From NCBI GenBank assembly GCA_013400155.1, contig VXBM01001567.1:17356-81355 (forward strand): 64,000 nucleotides of DNA, given 5' to 3'. Numbering within the stretch: position 1 is the first letter of the stretch; every line of letters begins with the position of its first letter. The position numbers and the translations under genes are program-made. The notes under the pieces were generated by a model. The model was not told where the DNA came from, did not search any database, and saw nothing but the letters and a program-made list of their open reading frames with translations. The DNA is from Helopsaltes ochotensis (Eukaryota; Chordata; Aves; Passeriformes; Locustellidae). Below are positions 1 through 12,500 of the stretch, in pieces.

Positions 1-376
1 TGTAAATCCAACAGATTAAGGCAGGTCTACAAAGCCAAGCACACACTTATCTAGAAATCGTCCTACTTTACAGTTATTCTTTTCAGAGAATAAGACAAAA
101 CATGCTTTATTAGGATTCCTGCAGTGCAATGAATTCTCCGGGGCTGAGTGAGTTAGGGTGATGTAAGACCTGACTCCATTAAGGTGTGCTAAATCCAGGG
201 ATATGCTTCAAAACCTGCAGGCCTGTCCTTAGGATGCCCACACTCCACAGGGGCCTTTACATCCACATGCACATTTTTGGCTCTTACAAACACAGACAAG
301 TGCCAGGCTGGAACGGGGGCATGCAGGCAGGAAGACAGAGACGGAGCACGGCCCAGTGCCGTGCTGGAGCCCTTAC
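1..376 (-). other. NEDD4L intron after the WW3 exon, partial
   Basis: It begins with donor GTAAGG at 376 on the minus strand and runs off the left edge. It is AT-rich beyond position 330. I see no further exon in it; the end of WW3 is expected further left. Confidence 0.85.
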
Positions 377-574
377 CCAGGTGGTGGTCTTGGTGTTGTG
401 GTCGATGAAGAAGGGGCGGCCGTTGGGGGCGATGCGCATCTCCCAGCCCGGGGGCAGGAAGCTCTGGGCCCCCTTGTGCTGGGGCTTGGGGGAGTTGTAG
501 GGGGACGGTTGCGGGGACTGAGGGTTGGAGAGGGTGTCCTTCACCGCCCTGCGCACTGGAGAGTCCTTCATGCC
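377..574 (-). CDS. NEDD4L: NEDD4L exon: linker and WW domain 3 (5' of WW4/HECT)
   Basis: A 198-nt, 66-codon exon encoding GMKDSPVRRAVKDTLSNPQS, a PQPSPYNSPKPQHK stretch, and most of WW3 from 457 (LPPGWEMRIAPNGRPFFIDH, NTKTTTW). The acceptor is CTCCGCAG|GGC and the donor TGG|GTAAGG, phase 0. The frame stops at the second Trp; the remaining EDPRL residues must come from the next exon beyond position 1. WW3 with its FFIDH strand is the highest-affinity PPxY binder in the family. Confidence 0.97.
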
Positions 575-3500
575 CTGCGGAGCAGGAAACGGCACCATTG
601 CTCACATGGCTCTGGGGCTGCAAAACCAATCCAACTTGGCTCCGCAGCAAATAGCTTTTCATTCCAGATGCAATTAATACTAGAATTAAATGCTGGGACT
701 GATTTACTAGAACTTAATTAGCTCTATCTGTGCCTTCTAACATGCCCAGTGTTTTGCTGTGAAGGACACGGTGTTCTGTGCCTTCCTCTGCAATTTACAC
801 CTCATTGTACCTTCCCCTGCACCAGCCCTTTCATTTTACTAAGGAAAAGACAAAAGCCATGTCTTGTGCTTCAGGGACAACATGTCTCATTCACAAGAAA
901 GCGAGGCTGTGTGAGCCACAGCTCTTCAAACCCTTAAGTGTGAAGGGGAAATCTGAAGAACTGGCTCTCTTCAGCACAGCCCTGAGTAGCTAGGCAAGAG
1001 TTTGAATCACACTGTCAGAAGTCAAACACACACAGGCGTTGATTGTGTGAGGAGCCACTTCAGATACTCTTTAGCCACGTCACAGTGAACATCAGTCCAC
1101 AGCACTTGGAATTACTTTGAAGGAGACTTAAAAGAAATGCAGCCCCTGTGGGAAGGACAAGGAGTGAGGGGTGGCCGTGTGGGAGCGGGAGGCAGGAGGG
1201 GCTCACCTCGAGCGGTGCTGACAGGGTGACCGTGGGGGAGCTGAGGCTGCGGGGCCGCCGGATCTGTGGCTCGCTCAGGTGGTTGCTGCTGCTCGTGCCC
1301 GGCCCCACCATCCCGTCCTCGGCGAGCTGTGCCAGAGCAAAGCCAGGTCACAAATGTCACAAACACTGCCCATGCGTAGGACACGTTAAAACTGATGTCA
1401 TTGTTATCATCACTACCGTTCTTAACCGGATTTCCCTAAAGGCCAGGTATTTAATGTAATTGCACTGGAAGGGCCAAGGACATATGGTTCTATTAATGGC
1501 TTGAGCCAACTTTCAAATTCAATCCGAAGAACACATTTGCTTCCTTTTAAGAGCTCTTCTGCACCTCTGGAAATCCCTTCCCTTGCAGCTATCACCATAA
1601 TCTGTGCCTTGACACAATTAAAAGAAGTAACCAAAACCATCCCAAATTATTGCAGCTTTTTATGATTTGTCTGTATTGTCATGACAATGCTTAGGATTTT
1701 TCCTTTAAACTTCAGATTTCTGGAAGCTGCTTCAAGTGAAATGCCCCTCAGCCAAGGCAAGTGTTTGCTCCCTGGCTGCAGCCCGGTACCTGCATGATGG
1801 GCCGTGTCCACGTCGTGGTCCGGTTGTTGTGGTTCACGTAGTAGGTCCGGCCCTTGGCGTCCTTGCGCTCCTCCCAGCCCGAAGGTAAGCCAGGCGTGGT
1901 GTGCACGTAAGCCACAGAAGGCTGCTCGGGCAAGAAATCACTGAATTCTTATTTTATAATAGCTAAAAAACATTTCAAAGTCTATTGTTTGTAAAAAAAG
2001 GCAACTTGTTAACTTACACTCCTCTTAATCACAACAACCGTATGGAAAAATCCAGTTTCTCATTTAATTTAATTCAAGCTCTTTGCCATGTGCCTTTGAA
2101 TCAAATAAATTTTTTTCTGCCGAGAGATCTTTTGGGTCAGTTTGACACAGATTCAGCAAACAGGCAAGTTTAGATGCCCTCAAACATTCTATTTTGTTAC
2201 ACATAATGACAAAAAGGAACTATATTTTAATGAGTTTTCCTTAAAGGCTGGAGTTTTTTCCTTTTACAGGATGGATAAGTAAGAGTTGAATAACCTTGCA
2301 ATCAAGATCTCCCAAGTCCTGCTCTCTTCTTTACCCCAGGATGTCTTGAATCAGTTGCCAGAAACTACTGTGGATTTGGAAAGTTAATTTTAACCATTTT
2401 GCTCTGTCACAAATGCTGCGCTCAGGGCTCCATGTCCTGATGACACAAGATAACCTTAAACTGGAGCCTCCACTTCAGCACGACAAAAACTTTTAGTAAA
2501 AGCTCCACAAGTCAGACCCTGTTCTCAGAGATGCACACAGGTAACAGAAGAGTCACATCCTGTTGCCCACAGGAACTGTTCCTGTGTGTGGCTGACGTTC
2601 CCTTGTGTCCGTCCTGCCCCCAAAATACCCAAGCACGAGTTAACACACATGAGCTAGGAACTGGAACCAAGTGGGATGAAGGAGCTGCATAATTCAGAGG
2701 CTCATGCACTACAAGCTCTGGAGTTTTGCCATGAAACAGTAAAGGCCTCTGAAGGCTCCTGCTGAAATCCAAGACACATTCTCTTCCTACCCTCTATATT
2801 CCTTGCTCCAGCAAGAGAATGAACTTAATTCTTGTTCTTGCTTTGTCTCTGTCAGACCTTTCCCAGAGCATCTGCCAAAGGCAATGCAGGTCTTGTTTAA
2901 GAGTAGAGCACAGCCGACACAAGGACTAGAGAACTGCACAGATATACAAGAAAGGAAAGGAGAAAAGACTTTGGGTGGGTCAGGAAGCTGACATACTCCA
3001 ACAGGGGACAGCAAACAGAGGGCAACAGATGAAGAATCCAAGTACAGACTCTCAGACTCATTTCTTTCTCTCCTGAAGAGCCAAGGGCTATTTTGTTCCT
3101 CTGTTGGTTCACAGAGCTGGCAGGCAATGAGAACACCTTGCCCAGGCTGTGCCAGTGGTTGCCAATCCATCAGCCAGGGGTCAGGAAGGGCACAGCAAGG
3201 GCCGCAAGCACTCCACCGTGCCTCAGTTCCAACTCAGATGTGGGGAGAAGGACGCTGCTTCTGGGCCTGAGCCTGTGGGCCTGAGCCTGCTCCAAGGAGG
3301 GGGTTTGTCGGAATTCTGAAGGCAAAACTAAGGTGACCAGACTTCTACTGCTGCCAGGTTGTTCGTCTGCAAGCCTCAGGTGCCCAAAGACCCAAGTGAA
3401 TGCAGCCTTTGAAGACAAGGGATTTAGACCATGAATCCTGTCTAAGTCCCAATTCCTCCACAGATCTGGGACTCTGGGTGTAAACGCTGAACAAAGACAA

Positions 3501-6500
3501 GGGGGGATTAGTGACTGCAGCGTGGTGAGGTAAAACATCTTGGTACAGCTACACTAATGATGACTCACCGATGTTTGAACTCAGTTATTTGCAGGAAAAT
3601 ATTAATATTTTGCTCTAAAAAGCCTAACCAAGACAAGATGCTCTGCCAAGGGAGCACCACTGCAGTGCAGGTTCATCTAGCACAATTAACTAACTACTAC
3701 TGAGTCAGGCATTTTATTTAGACTTTGCTATTTGGAAGTGTGCTCCTCTGGTTCTAAAATTAAAAATCAGTGAATATAGACAGTATTACTGAATGATGCA
3801 TCAACACCCAAAGTAAGATTTATTTATTTCCCAGATGTAAATGGCAATTCATACCAAGTATAAATTAAATTTCTTTATCTGAAACAAATTCTCTAGGAGG
3901 ACATAAATTCATAAAAGCCATTTATGATAGTTACTGTAAATGATTTCCATGAAATAACTCACTTCAGACTGGCAGTTAATTAGGTTAAAGGTTCAATATA
4001 TATAACTTGGTTAAAGTTCAATACAAATTAAACCCACTTTCCTTGCATTACACTTTCAGCAAGGCACATCAAGAATTTTAGGGGATGATCAAACTACAGT
4101 CTTGGACTGCTGAGGAACTGCTGGAAAATGAAACTGGCATTCAGTAAGACCATTAAGAGGTCTGCACTATATCACTGTAGCCCCAAGGATCTCAAATTAA
4201 GACCAACTTTAAGAATTAAAATTAATTTGTCTAATGGAGAGTAAGGGAAGACAGATACAAGATGCAAACACAGCTACATGTACAATGATTTGATCTCTAA
4301 TCACTGCTGCTTCCAGTATCCCATTTTAAAGAATTAACAGTTGTGGCTTTCATTTTTCAGGAGCCCATGGCATTTCCTTAGTGCACAGCTTCATCATAAT
4401 TCAATGGCACATCCATGTCCCCAAACCAGGCCAGTATTTGAGTGTAATTGCAGTGTGTTGAGAAATTTTGAGACAAAAATATGTAAGTTTTCATTCAACA
4501 GCTGTATTTCATTCAACACATGGTTGCTTTGTGGGAAAAAAAAATGTTCCTTACCACCACACTGTACAAGACCTAAATGTCCCCCCATTTTATTTAGAGA
4601 TAGTGCTTGATAAAGAGTTTTATTACCGTTGGCTCCTCTCCCCCTGTGACAGTTGAAGAACGAGCTCTCCTAGAGGGACCATTCTGCTGTTAAATGATAA
4701 TTAATGTTACACATATTTACTGAAGAAGGTCATGGGTTACTGTCACATCTTTAGGAGCAAGGCAGCAGACACATTTACCAAGAGACAGCAGTTAGATAAT
4801 TGCAAATCTGAAATTCATCAGTCACTGGTAACCAAGCCAGAATCCCAGAGGAGCGCTGGAGTTAGGAAGAACAAGTACTTAGTTGCTAGAAGAGAAATGA
4901 TCATTAGCTCAGGAAGGCTGAAATGTGGTTAAGATCAGGTAAGATGATGTTTTGGTGCAATGCTGTCAGGGCTGCTGATTTGACCATGTGCTCAGGAAAT
5001 GAGTGTCCCTCAAGAAGAAAGGCCCCTCCCCAGCCCCAGTGCAGCCCCCTCACAGCCCCTGGCTCCAGCAGTGCTACACACAGCAATAGAGCAGCACAGC
5101 AGCCCTTGTTCCCCCTGCAGTCAGGCACAGGGAGCAGCAGCTGAGGCACGACTGCACTGGGAGCCACCCCACTGCTCACCCCCAGAGCCAGGGACATGCT
5201 TCAGCTACAGTAAGAACTGCTACAGCACAGGAAAAATCCAGCCAGAAGAGAACCTCTGTGGTTTCTGGCAATGTTCGCCCAAGAGCAGCAGAGAGAGCAA
5301 GCAACACAGAGACAGCAGCTTGGGTAACAAACTTCTTGGTAGGCACAGGTTTTTCATTATCAGGCATATTTATAACTTTTAAATAATGAAGAATAAGCTC
5401 TTGGAAGAAAAGCATAATCTCTTGAAAGATTCTTTTGCCATCTGACCAGTTTTATTCAAAAGCACACCTTGCACACTCCTGTTTTAAGTGGTCTCTCTGT
5501 ACATACTGCTGAGAGGTGGTAGAGAGAACAAACCTGCCACCTCTGCAACCCTTGCATGTGGGCTGTAGGAGAGGCACCACTTTGTGTCAGCTAGAGCAGA
5601 GTGTACATGGTTCTGATGGGAAAGAGAAGCTTTGTTTACAAAACATCTTTCTATCTTTTCCTGTTTGAACAATCTCCTTAAATAAACCTGCAGAAGTTGC
5701 TTCCTTTTCACTACGACCAGGCAAAACACCAATCCTTTGGGATTTTAGACAGATTTACATATTGCAAGTAAAATCAGCTTATGGGCCACAGAAATATGTC
5801 TGCTGTGAGAGTCCTGTGGCTGCTGCAGTTCCAGGTAGAGCTGGTTCTCCTGCCCTCTCCTCTCCCAGCTGGGAACACCCCTTGGAGGAGTTTCTCCACT
5901 GACTGCACATAGGAGTGCAGTGACATAAATTTCCACAGTAAACTACTGAGGAGAGGGTGACTTGCTCAGTCTCCAAACATTCTGCTGTCTCAGGAATGTC
6001 CTCCTTTTTTAGCTCACATGGATTTGGTCTCCATTACTGTTTAGGACCATCAGATGCCCACCCTGGTCACTGATCCGTGCCTGACTAGAGCTGACCCAAG
6101 GCAAGGTGTTATTCAGAATCAGAGAATGCCCATGCAAAAAGGAAGGACTAGAAGAGAGCTCTGGCTTACCAGGGATAACTGGGACTGTTCAGCGACGGTG
6201 TCTGTCACACTGCAGGACCTCAGCCGTGAAGAAGGTTCTCTTTGCTGCCAGGGGAAAAAAAAAAAAGAAAGATGTCTCCAAGTTAGGGTGTCTTAAAACA
6301 TGGTGTTTATTCTGAAAATTCACTAATTGCAGGTACTAACCTCTTTGTAACAAATCTCCTGTAAAACAATTACCACAGAGTGGTATATCCCATTTTTCTA
6401 CTTCTTATATACTAGAAAAAAAAGGGCCCATCCATTTTCCTAAAGAAGAAATGTCAACATGAACAAGCTCACGAATTATTGAAAAAAATAAGGCATAAAG

Positions 6501-9500
6501 AAATATATCCAAAATCAAATACTATGGATGAGAGCTCAAAGTCTTAAAAAATTATTTACTTTAAAAATTAGGGTATTTCTTAAAAAATAAAAAATCAGTT
6601 TCAATTTTCCTCTTTGCTGCTAACTTCTGAATTAATTGTGTCTTTTCCCAAGACACATCCCTCATGCTTGTGAACTAGAAACAAACTGCCCCCTAAAAAA
6701 GCAGACATGCATCATGCCTGATTGACACTACAATGTCATTCCTCCCCACCAGTCCAGCTGGGCACTCCAGGGCTGAGCAGTGTTTAGGACTGACACAGCT
6801 GCAATAAAACCAGCGGGGGGGCTACTAAAATTGCACTTCTCAAAACAAGCCCAAGTGCCTCTGCATGCAGACCCAGCAGAGCATCAGAGCTGTCACTTGC
6901 TGACCAACCTCCAGGCGACATTCCCATCAATCAGATACCAACTGTACTGGCTCTTTGGGAAAAATGCACCTAACCAAGGTTCTGCTTGATGAGAACAAGA
7001 GTATTTCTTGTCTCTTGAACTGCAGAGGTAACTTGAGAGCATCATACTAAGAATAAAAAATAAATAAGAGCATGATGTTCTGTTTAATGTTTACAGTTAT
7101 TTTTGTAATCAGAGACATAAAACATTCCCTCACTTGTATGTGTATTATCCTGATTTTTTTATGGTATCTGACTAATGGATAACACAAATACAGAGACCAT
7201 TTTTTTTGTTTTTCCCTTTCCTTTGGAAATTCCTAGCTTGATACCCTCTACTCATATATTTTGTTTCACTACAGGTCTAACAATAGCAGAGTCTCTGCTA
7301 TTGTTAAACTCACACAGAAGAACTCCTGAAATCTGAACTGAGGAATTCTGTTGTCTGAGGCAGTTTGCTTGATGGTGAAGCTGTGATGCATTTTTTGGAA
7401 GGGAATTTTAACTGCATGCTCAGGTTTTCCTGAGCCCAGCAATGGCTCCCCATGCATGAAGTGATTCAGGTTATGCCAAGGAATTGCACATTTCTGCACT
7501 AAAGGTTTACAGATCACACATTACGTACAATCAAAGAGCCGAGTTGTTCCCCATTGGAATCTGGAGTGACCTGGAGTCTTCTGCTCAGCTCCTCAGACAG
7601 CTCCTGAGGACTGGTCCGAGACACTGGAGATGCAGGAGGAGGTGGCAGTGACAAGCTTACGGAATCCCCACTGGCACTTGCCTCCTCTGAAATGGTTTCC
7701 CAAGGCTAACAAAAGAGAAGAAACTGAGTTCAGGTTTTATACAGACCAAGTCTTCTTTCCCTTTGCCTACTGTGTGTTCATCTCACTGTGCCCAACACAC
7801 AAACAACAGCTTCTCTTCACCCTAAATCAAGGCACTACAGACAACTGTAGCATAGGGCAGTTCCAGCCAGTCTACTTCCCTTCTTTTTATCATTTATCCC
7901 ACTGTTGTTCAGAGCGGAACATGGAAGTGTTTCTATCAAGGTATACAGGACAAGTAATCTGGAATAATAAATGTTTCTCCCAGCACTGACACAGGACTCA
8001 GTGCTATCCATAGGCCAGCAGGCAGCAGCAGCTGCACGGGACCCTGGCAGTGTGGCTCTGGCTGCATTGTCTTTGTGCTGCTGGCATTTTCCTAAGGCAA
8101 TTTCCACAAGTGCCACGTAAAACCAGGACTCTGTGCTGTGTGGTAATTAGCTCACACGTGAGAAACACAGCAGCTCCAAGTTTAGTCAGCTCCTTAAGCC
8201 CAAGGCTTGGGCATACCTCAGGAATGTCTCCACTCTCCATAGGCTCTGGCTCCAGATCCTCACTGATGTGGCGCCGCGAGCGGAAGCGCCTGTGAGCTGC
8301 CTCTTGGTTTATCTGTCTGATGTTGTTATCTGACTCGGATCCCACATCACTGCAGGGGGAAACCAGCAAGGGAAAGAGAAAAGAACAAGAAAATAACCCA
8401 GGTTAAACTAAGCCCCTGTTTTGTCCATTGCCTTCAAAACCTCAGTAATGCTTTTGATTATAAAAATAATTATTCATGCATGTATCGAGCTTCATAATAA
8501 GGAGACCCTTTAATCCCTCAGTTGAAAGAAAATAAAACTGGAAGCACCTCACAAATATCACAGAACACCAGGCTGGGAAGGACCTCAGGGATCATTTGGT
8601 TCAAGCTCTCCTGGCAAGGAAACTGTGGCCTAGACAAGACAGCTCAGCACTCTGTGGAGCCCAACCTTGAACGTGTCCAGTGCTGGGGGATCCAGCACTT
8701 CCTTGGACATGGTTTAGCAGTGGCCTTGGCAGTGCTGGGTTAAATACATGATCTCAGGATAACTCTTAACACTGTCAGTTATTCACACTCTGGAAAATGT
8801 AAGCTTGCCACAGCTTTCTAAATCTAATCTTGAGAAGATATTGCCACAGCTTGCAGACCTCTCTGATAGCACATCCAGGGAATGAAGCCTATTCACAGAT
8901 TAATAACCAGGATCTCCTCAAAGCTAATCTGTTCAACTTCATTAAAACTTAATAGAGTTGACTTTTTCCCTTATCTCTTAAACAGTCTTTATAAACAAAG
9001 TAAATTATTCCTGTTAAATTACATGTTATTTACTGAAAAATTCCTTATCTGTCTCCTAATATTCTAAGGTGGGTTGTTAATGCACTGCCTTCCCTGCCAT
9101 CCCAGACTTGCTGGAATTTCCCAGAACGCTCTGTGATCTGCTGGGGATGAGCAAGTCGCTTTCAGGCATCAACAAAGCTCCGTTTCCCTTCTGACTCGAG
9201 CCTCAGCCTGGCTCTCCATCCCACCCAGCCCAGGGCTGCTTACACGAGGCTGGGTCGGTGCCACTGGGTGGTCCTGTTGTTGTGATTCACGTAGTAAGTC
9301 CGCCCCAGGTTGTCCACCTTCTCTTCCCAGCCCGGAGGTAGCGGAGGAGGTGGCAGCTCCTCCTGACGTTGAGATGCGGCATCGCTGGAATCCACCACAT
9401 CCCAGCCATGCTTAAGAATGAAGGAAAAAGACCTCAGTGAGAAAAAAGCTAAATCCCCATCAATCTATGAAAGAGGGATTTCCAAAGGTGGCTGGGTGTT

Positions 9501-12500
9501 CTCCTGGTGGCTTGGTGCCAAAGAGAACTGACTGCCAACTCAGGGTTTTATCCTTCGAGTGAAGCTGACTCTACAATTTTTCTTGAATCCTTCCATAAGC
9601 CTTACCTCAGAGTCATCCCTCTGATCACTGTTCTCTTCCTCTTGGCCACCATTTTTTGGCATATACGCCATCTTCAGTCTCAAGAAACCCTTCACACGAG
9701 ATTTGTGGCTACAAGACAAGGAGGTACATTGCATTTAACAAGTCTTAAATAATTGCAAATAAAAAAGCCATGGAGTAAGAAATGTTTTAAAGTTCTCAAA
9801 TGTTTTAAAGTCCTTCCTCTCACCTTCTTGGTCTGAGGAGGAAATCCTTAAATGTGTATGGCCTCTCCATGGTTGGGTCTTCAGTCTGTAAGCAGGGGAG
9901 AAAATGGCAAATTAAAGGGCTCGCCCACAAGTCCAGCCACATAAAGAACATTCATACAACAGGCTGAGAGATTACATCTCTGATTTCCACTGAATCCTAA
10001 GTTACCTAAAGCCTAGAATCTTAGAAACTTTCTACTCCTTGAGAATTTCAGCTTTCTTACCAAGTACGTCACATCCTTCACATGTGTGAACACACAGCTG
10101 CTGCGGGTACAGAACTAGGAATTTCAGATGCCAAGGGAAAAGGATGATGAATCCATACACACACTTCCCCTGCTGATTGTCTGGGGAACTTCACTCTGAA
10201 CTTGAAGCATGAACTGTGTTATACATGGCAGCCACAGCCTCTCCTTTCAGCGCCTGACCTGTGCCCCTGCCAGTGCCCACTTTCTCTGGGAGAGACACGC
10301 TGCTCCTTCTGCTCAGAGATGTAGATTTTAACAAGCTCCCCAGGACACCAAGGCATGAACGATTCAGCACTGCTGTTTAGTGCTCAGCTGGAAGGGATGT
10401 GCTCCCAGTGAGGACCTGGATGTTTTACCCAAATTCTGTCAATAGTAATTAGCCGGTATTGGAGAAACAAGGACTAACAAATCAGCAGGATGAGAAAGCT
10501 GATTATATATTTGTTAATAAATACATCCCAATGTATCTATCAAGGTAGTGGAAGGATGACTGCAGATGCACAGTGTGCTCACACACCTTCCCACCAGGTA
10601 ACTCCCTCCCTAGAATGGGGAAGTGCCCAGGGAGGTCCCGCAAGGTCACAGCCTCTGAGGGAAGGACTGCTCTGAGACACAGCAGCTTCGCCATGGAAAA
10701 TGTCTGACGGGAAAGGACTCTTCCCACTGTTCCACCAGGGCTATTTAGATCTTGTCTGTGGATGAGGATACATAAATGGAGATATCCACACAGGCCCAGA
10801 GCAAGCAATCCTGCACAGCACAGCTGGGATGACAAGAGCTCCCAGGAGAAGGGCACGATACATTTGTCACCACAAGGTGCTCCTGATCCTTCCCTTGCAG
10901 CTTTCCACTGTTACAGTTTATAACCCAACACACCAGGTGCAGACTCCAGATCAACCATAACAGATACATCTAAACACGCATCACTGTGCAAGTCATTACA
11001 AAGTCATTTTTCTCCTACAATAACACCCATTAATAGCAAGAAGTCAAAATCAGACACAAAAAGCCACTTAAGCTCAACTGACACCTTATTTTGATGTAAA
11101 CACTGCAATAACTTTACCCATTCACACATAAAAAGCCCTGCAAGGTCACAGATGTTAAGATTAACACAAACAACATTTTAAAAATATTAACTACATTCAG
11201 CCAACGTTAGTCATCCAAAACAGTATACGATATCAGAAATGTTTGTACCAAGGCTAAAGCAATCACTGTACATACATACACATATATATTTATTCCTATT
11301 TATAAATCTATAAATAGAAATTGCACTTAATTTAGCATCTAATTTTGCAGCCCATGCAGAATCCTGGCTGCTGGGGGGAAACCAGACAGCTGGAACTCTA
11401 CAGAAGCAGCTTTACAGTGAATTTCTCCATTAATTAAGAAATAGAAACAAGCATTACCGCCCTCAAACCAAACACCTCAAATGTCTGTTGACAATAAAAT
11501 GATTCAAACCCTGTGTCAATTACTTTCAAGTGATTGCTATTGAACTCTTACTGCTGGCAAAGAATTCAATTTCAGCTGAAATAATGAACAGATGATATTC
11601 TGGCAGCCTTTTTGTTTTTCATGCATTTGCTGAAGCAAATCTGTTCTCATGAAGCTTTTTTTGCACAGAAAGTGCATCCTTCCGATGCACAGCTGGTGCA
11701 TCTCCCTGCCCCGTGCAGGTGAGCCTGGTTGTCCATATCAGTTTCCTTTAAGCTCTGCTGGGAGCACTTGCTTTAGGAGAATGTCAGTGGTGTGTGCAAT
11801 CAGCTGTAATAGCCCTAGGGGTTTTCAGAGCTCTGGTGCTTACCGGGAGGTGACTGAGCGGCACATCCACCTGGCCCAGGAAGTCGTCTCTGGTCTGTCA
11901 AGACAGAAAGTAAATTTACATCAGAAAGTAACTTACATCAAAAATTATAAAATATCCATCTAGTCACAATGAGGCAAAAATAAAGATGGTTGAGTACCAC
12001 CATTTTAGGGCTCACTGGTTTCTATCCCCTTATTGTTGCCCATTATTTGTTGTCCCAGTTAATTTATCTCAGCGCAGTATTTCTCAGGACATTCCAAACA
12101 GGTTCCTGAGCCCACAGCACATGCGGTGGTGCTGACACAATTCTGCCTGGGGGGAACCACCAAAGCACTGAGAAGGGCCAGGTGTTTTCCTGTTGATGGG
12201 GGACAGACCCAAGCCTTCCTTCCTAGCCTGACAGTCCTACACTTACCCAGGGTGGGAGCAGCTCACCCAAACAGGCAAGTTCCAGCATTTGGGTCTAGCC
12301 TGGGGGTGTTACCCACAAGGACAAAGCATGGAAACGTTGGCAGCAGGACGTCAGGGGCAGATGAGTGTTTGCTGTGGGACCTGGGCCCTGTGCTCGAGGG
12401 ACACTTGGGATTCACTTGGACAGGAATTTTCTAGACCAAACGCAACCATCAACCAGGGAACGCAGTTTCTCCCAGATCCTGTTTGTGACACCAGATATCA

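Larger units (their letters stand above)
8350..9243 (-). other. NEDD4L intron, 0.9 kb, with CR1 fragments
   Basis: Intron between WW1 and the DVGSESDNN exon. About 190 bases are CR1-derived (8557-8742); the rest is unremarkable. Confidence 0.8.
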
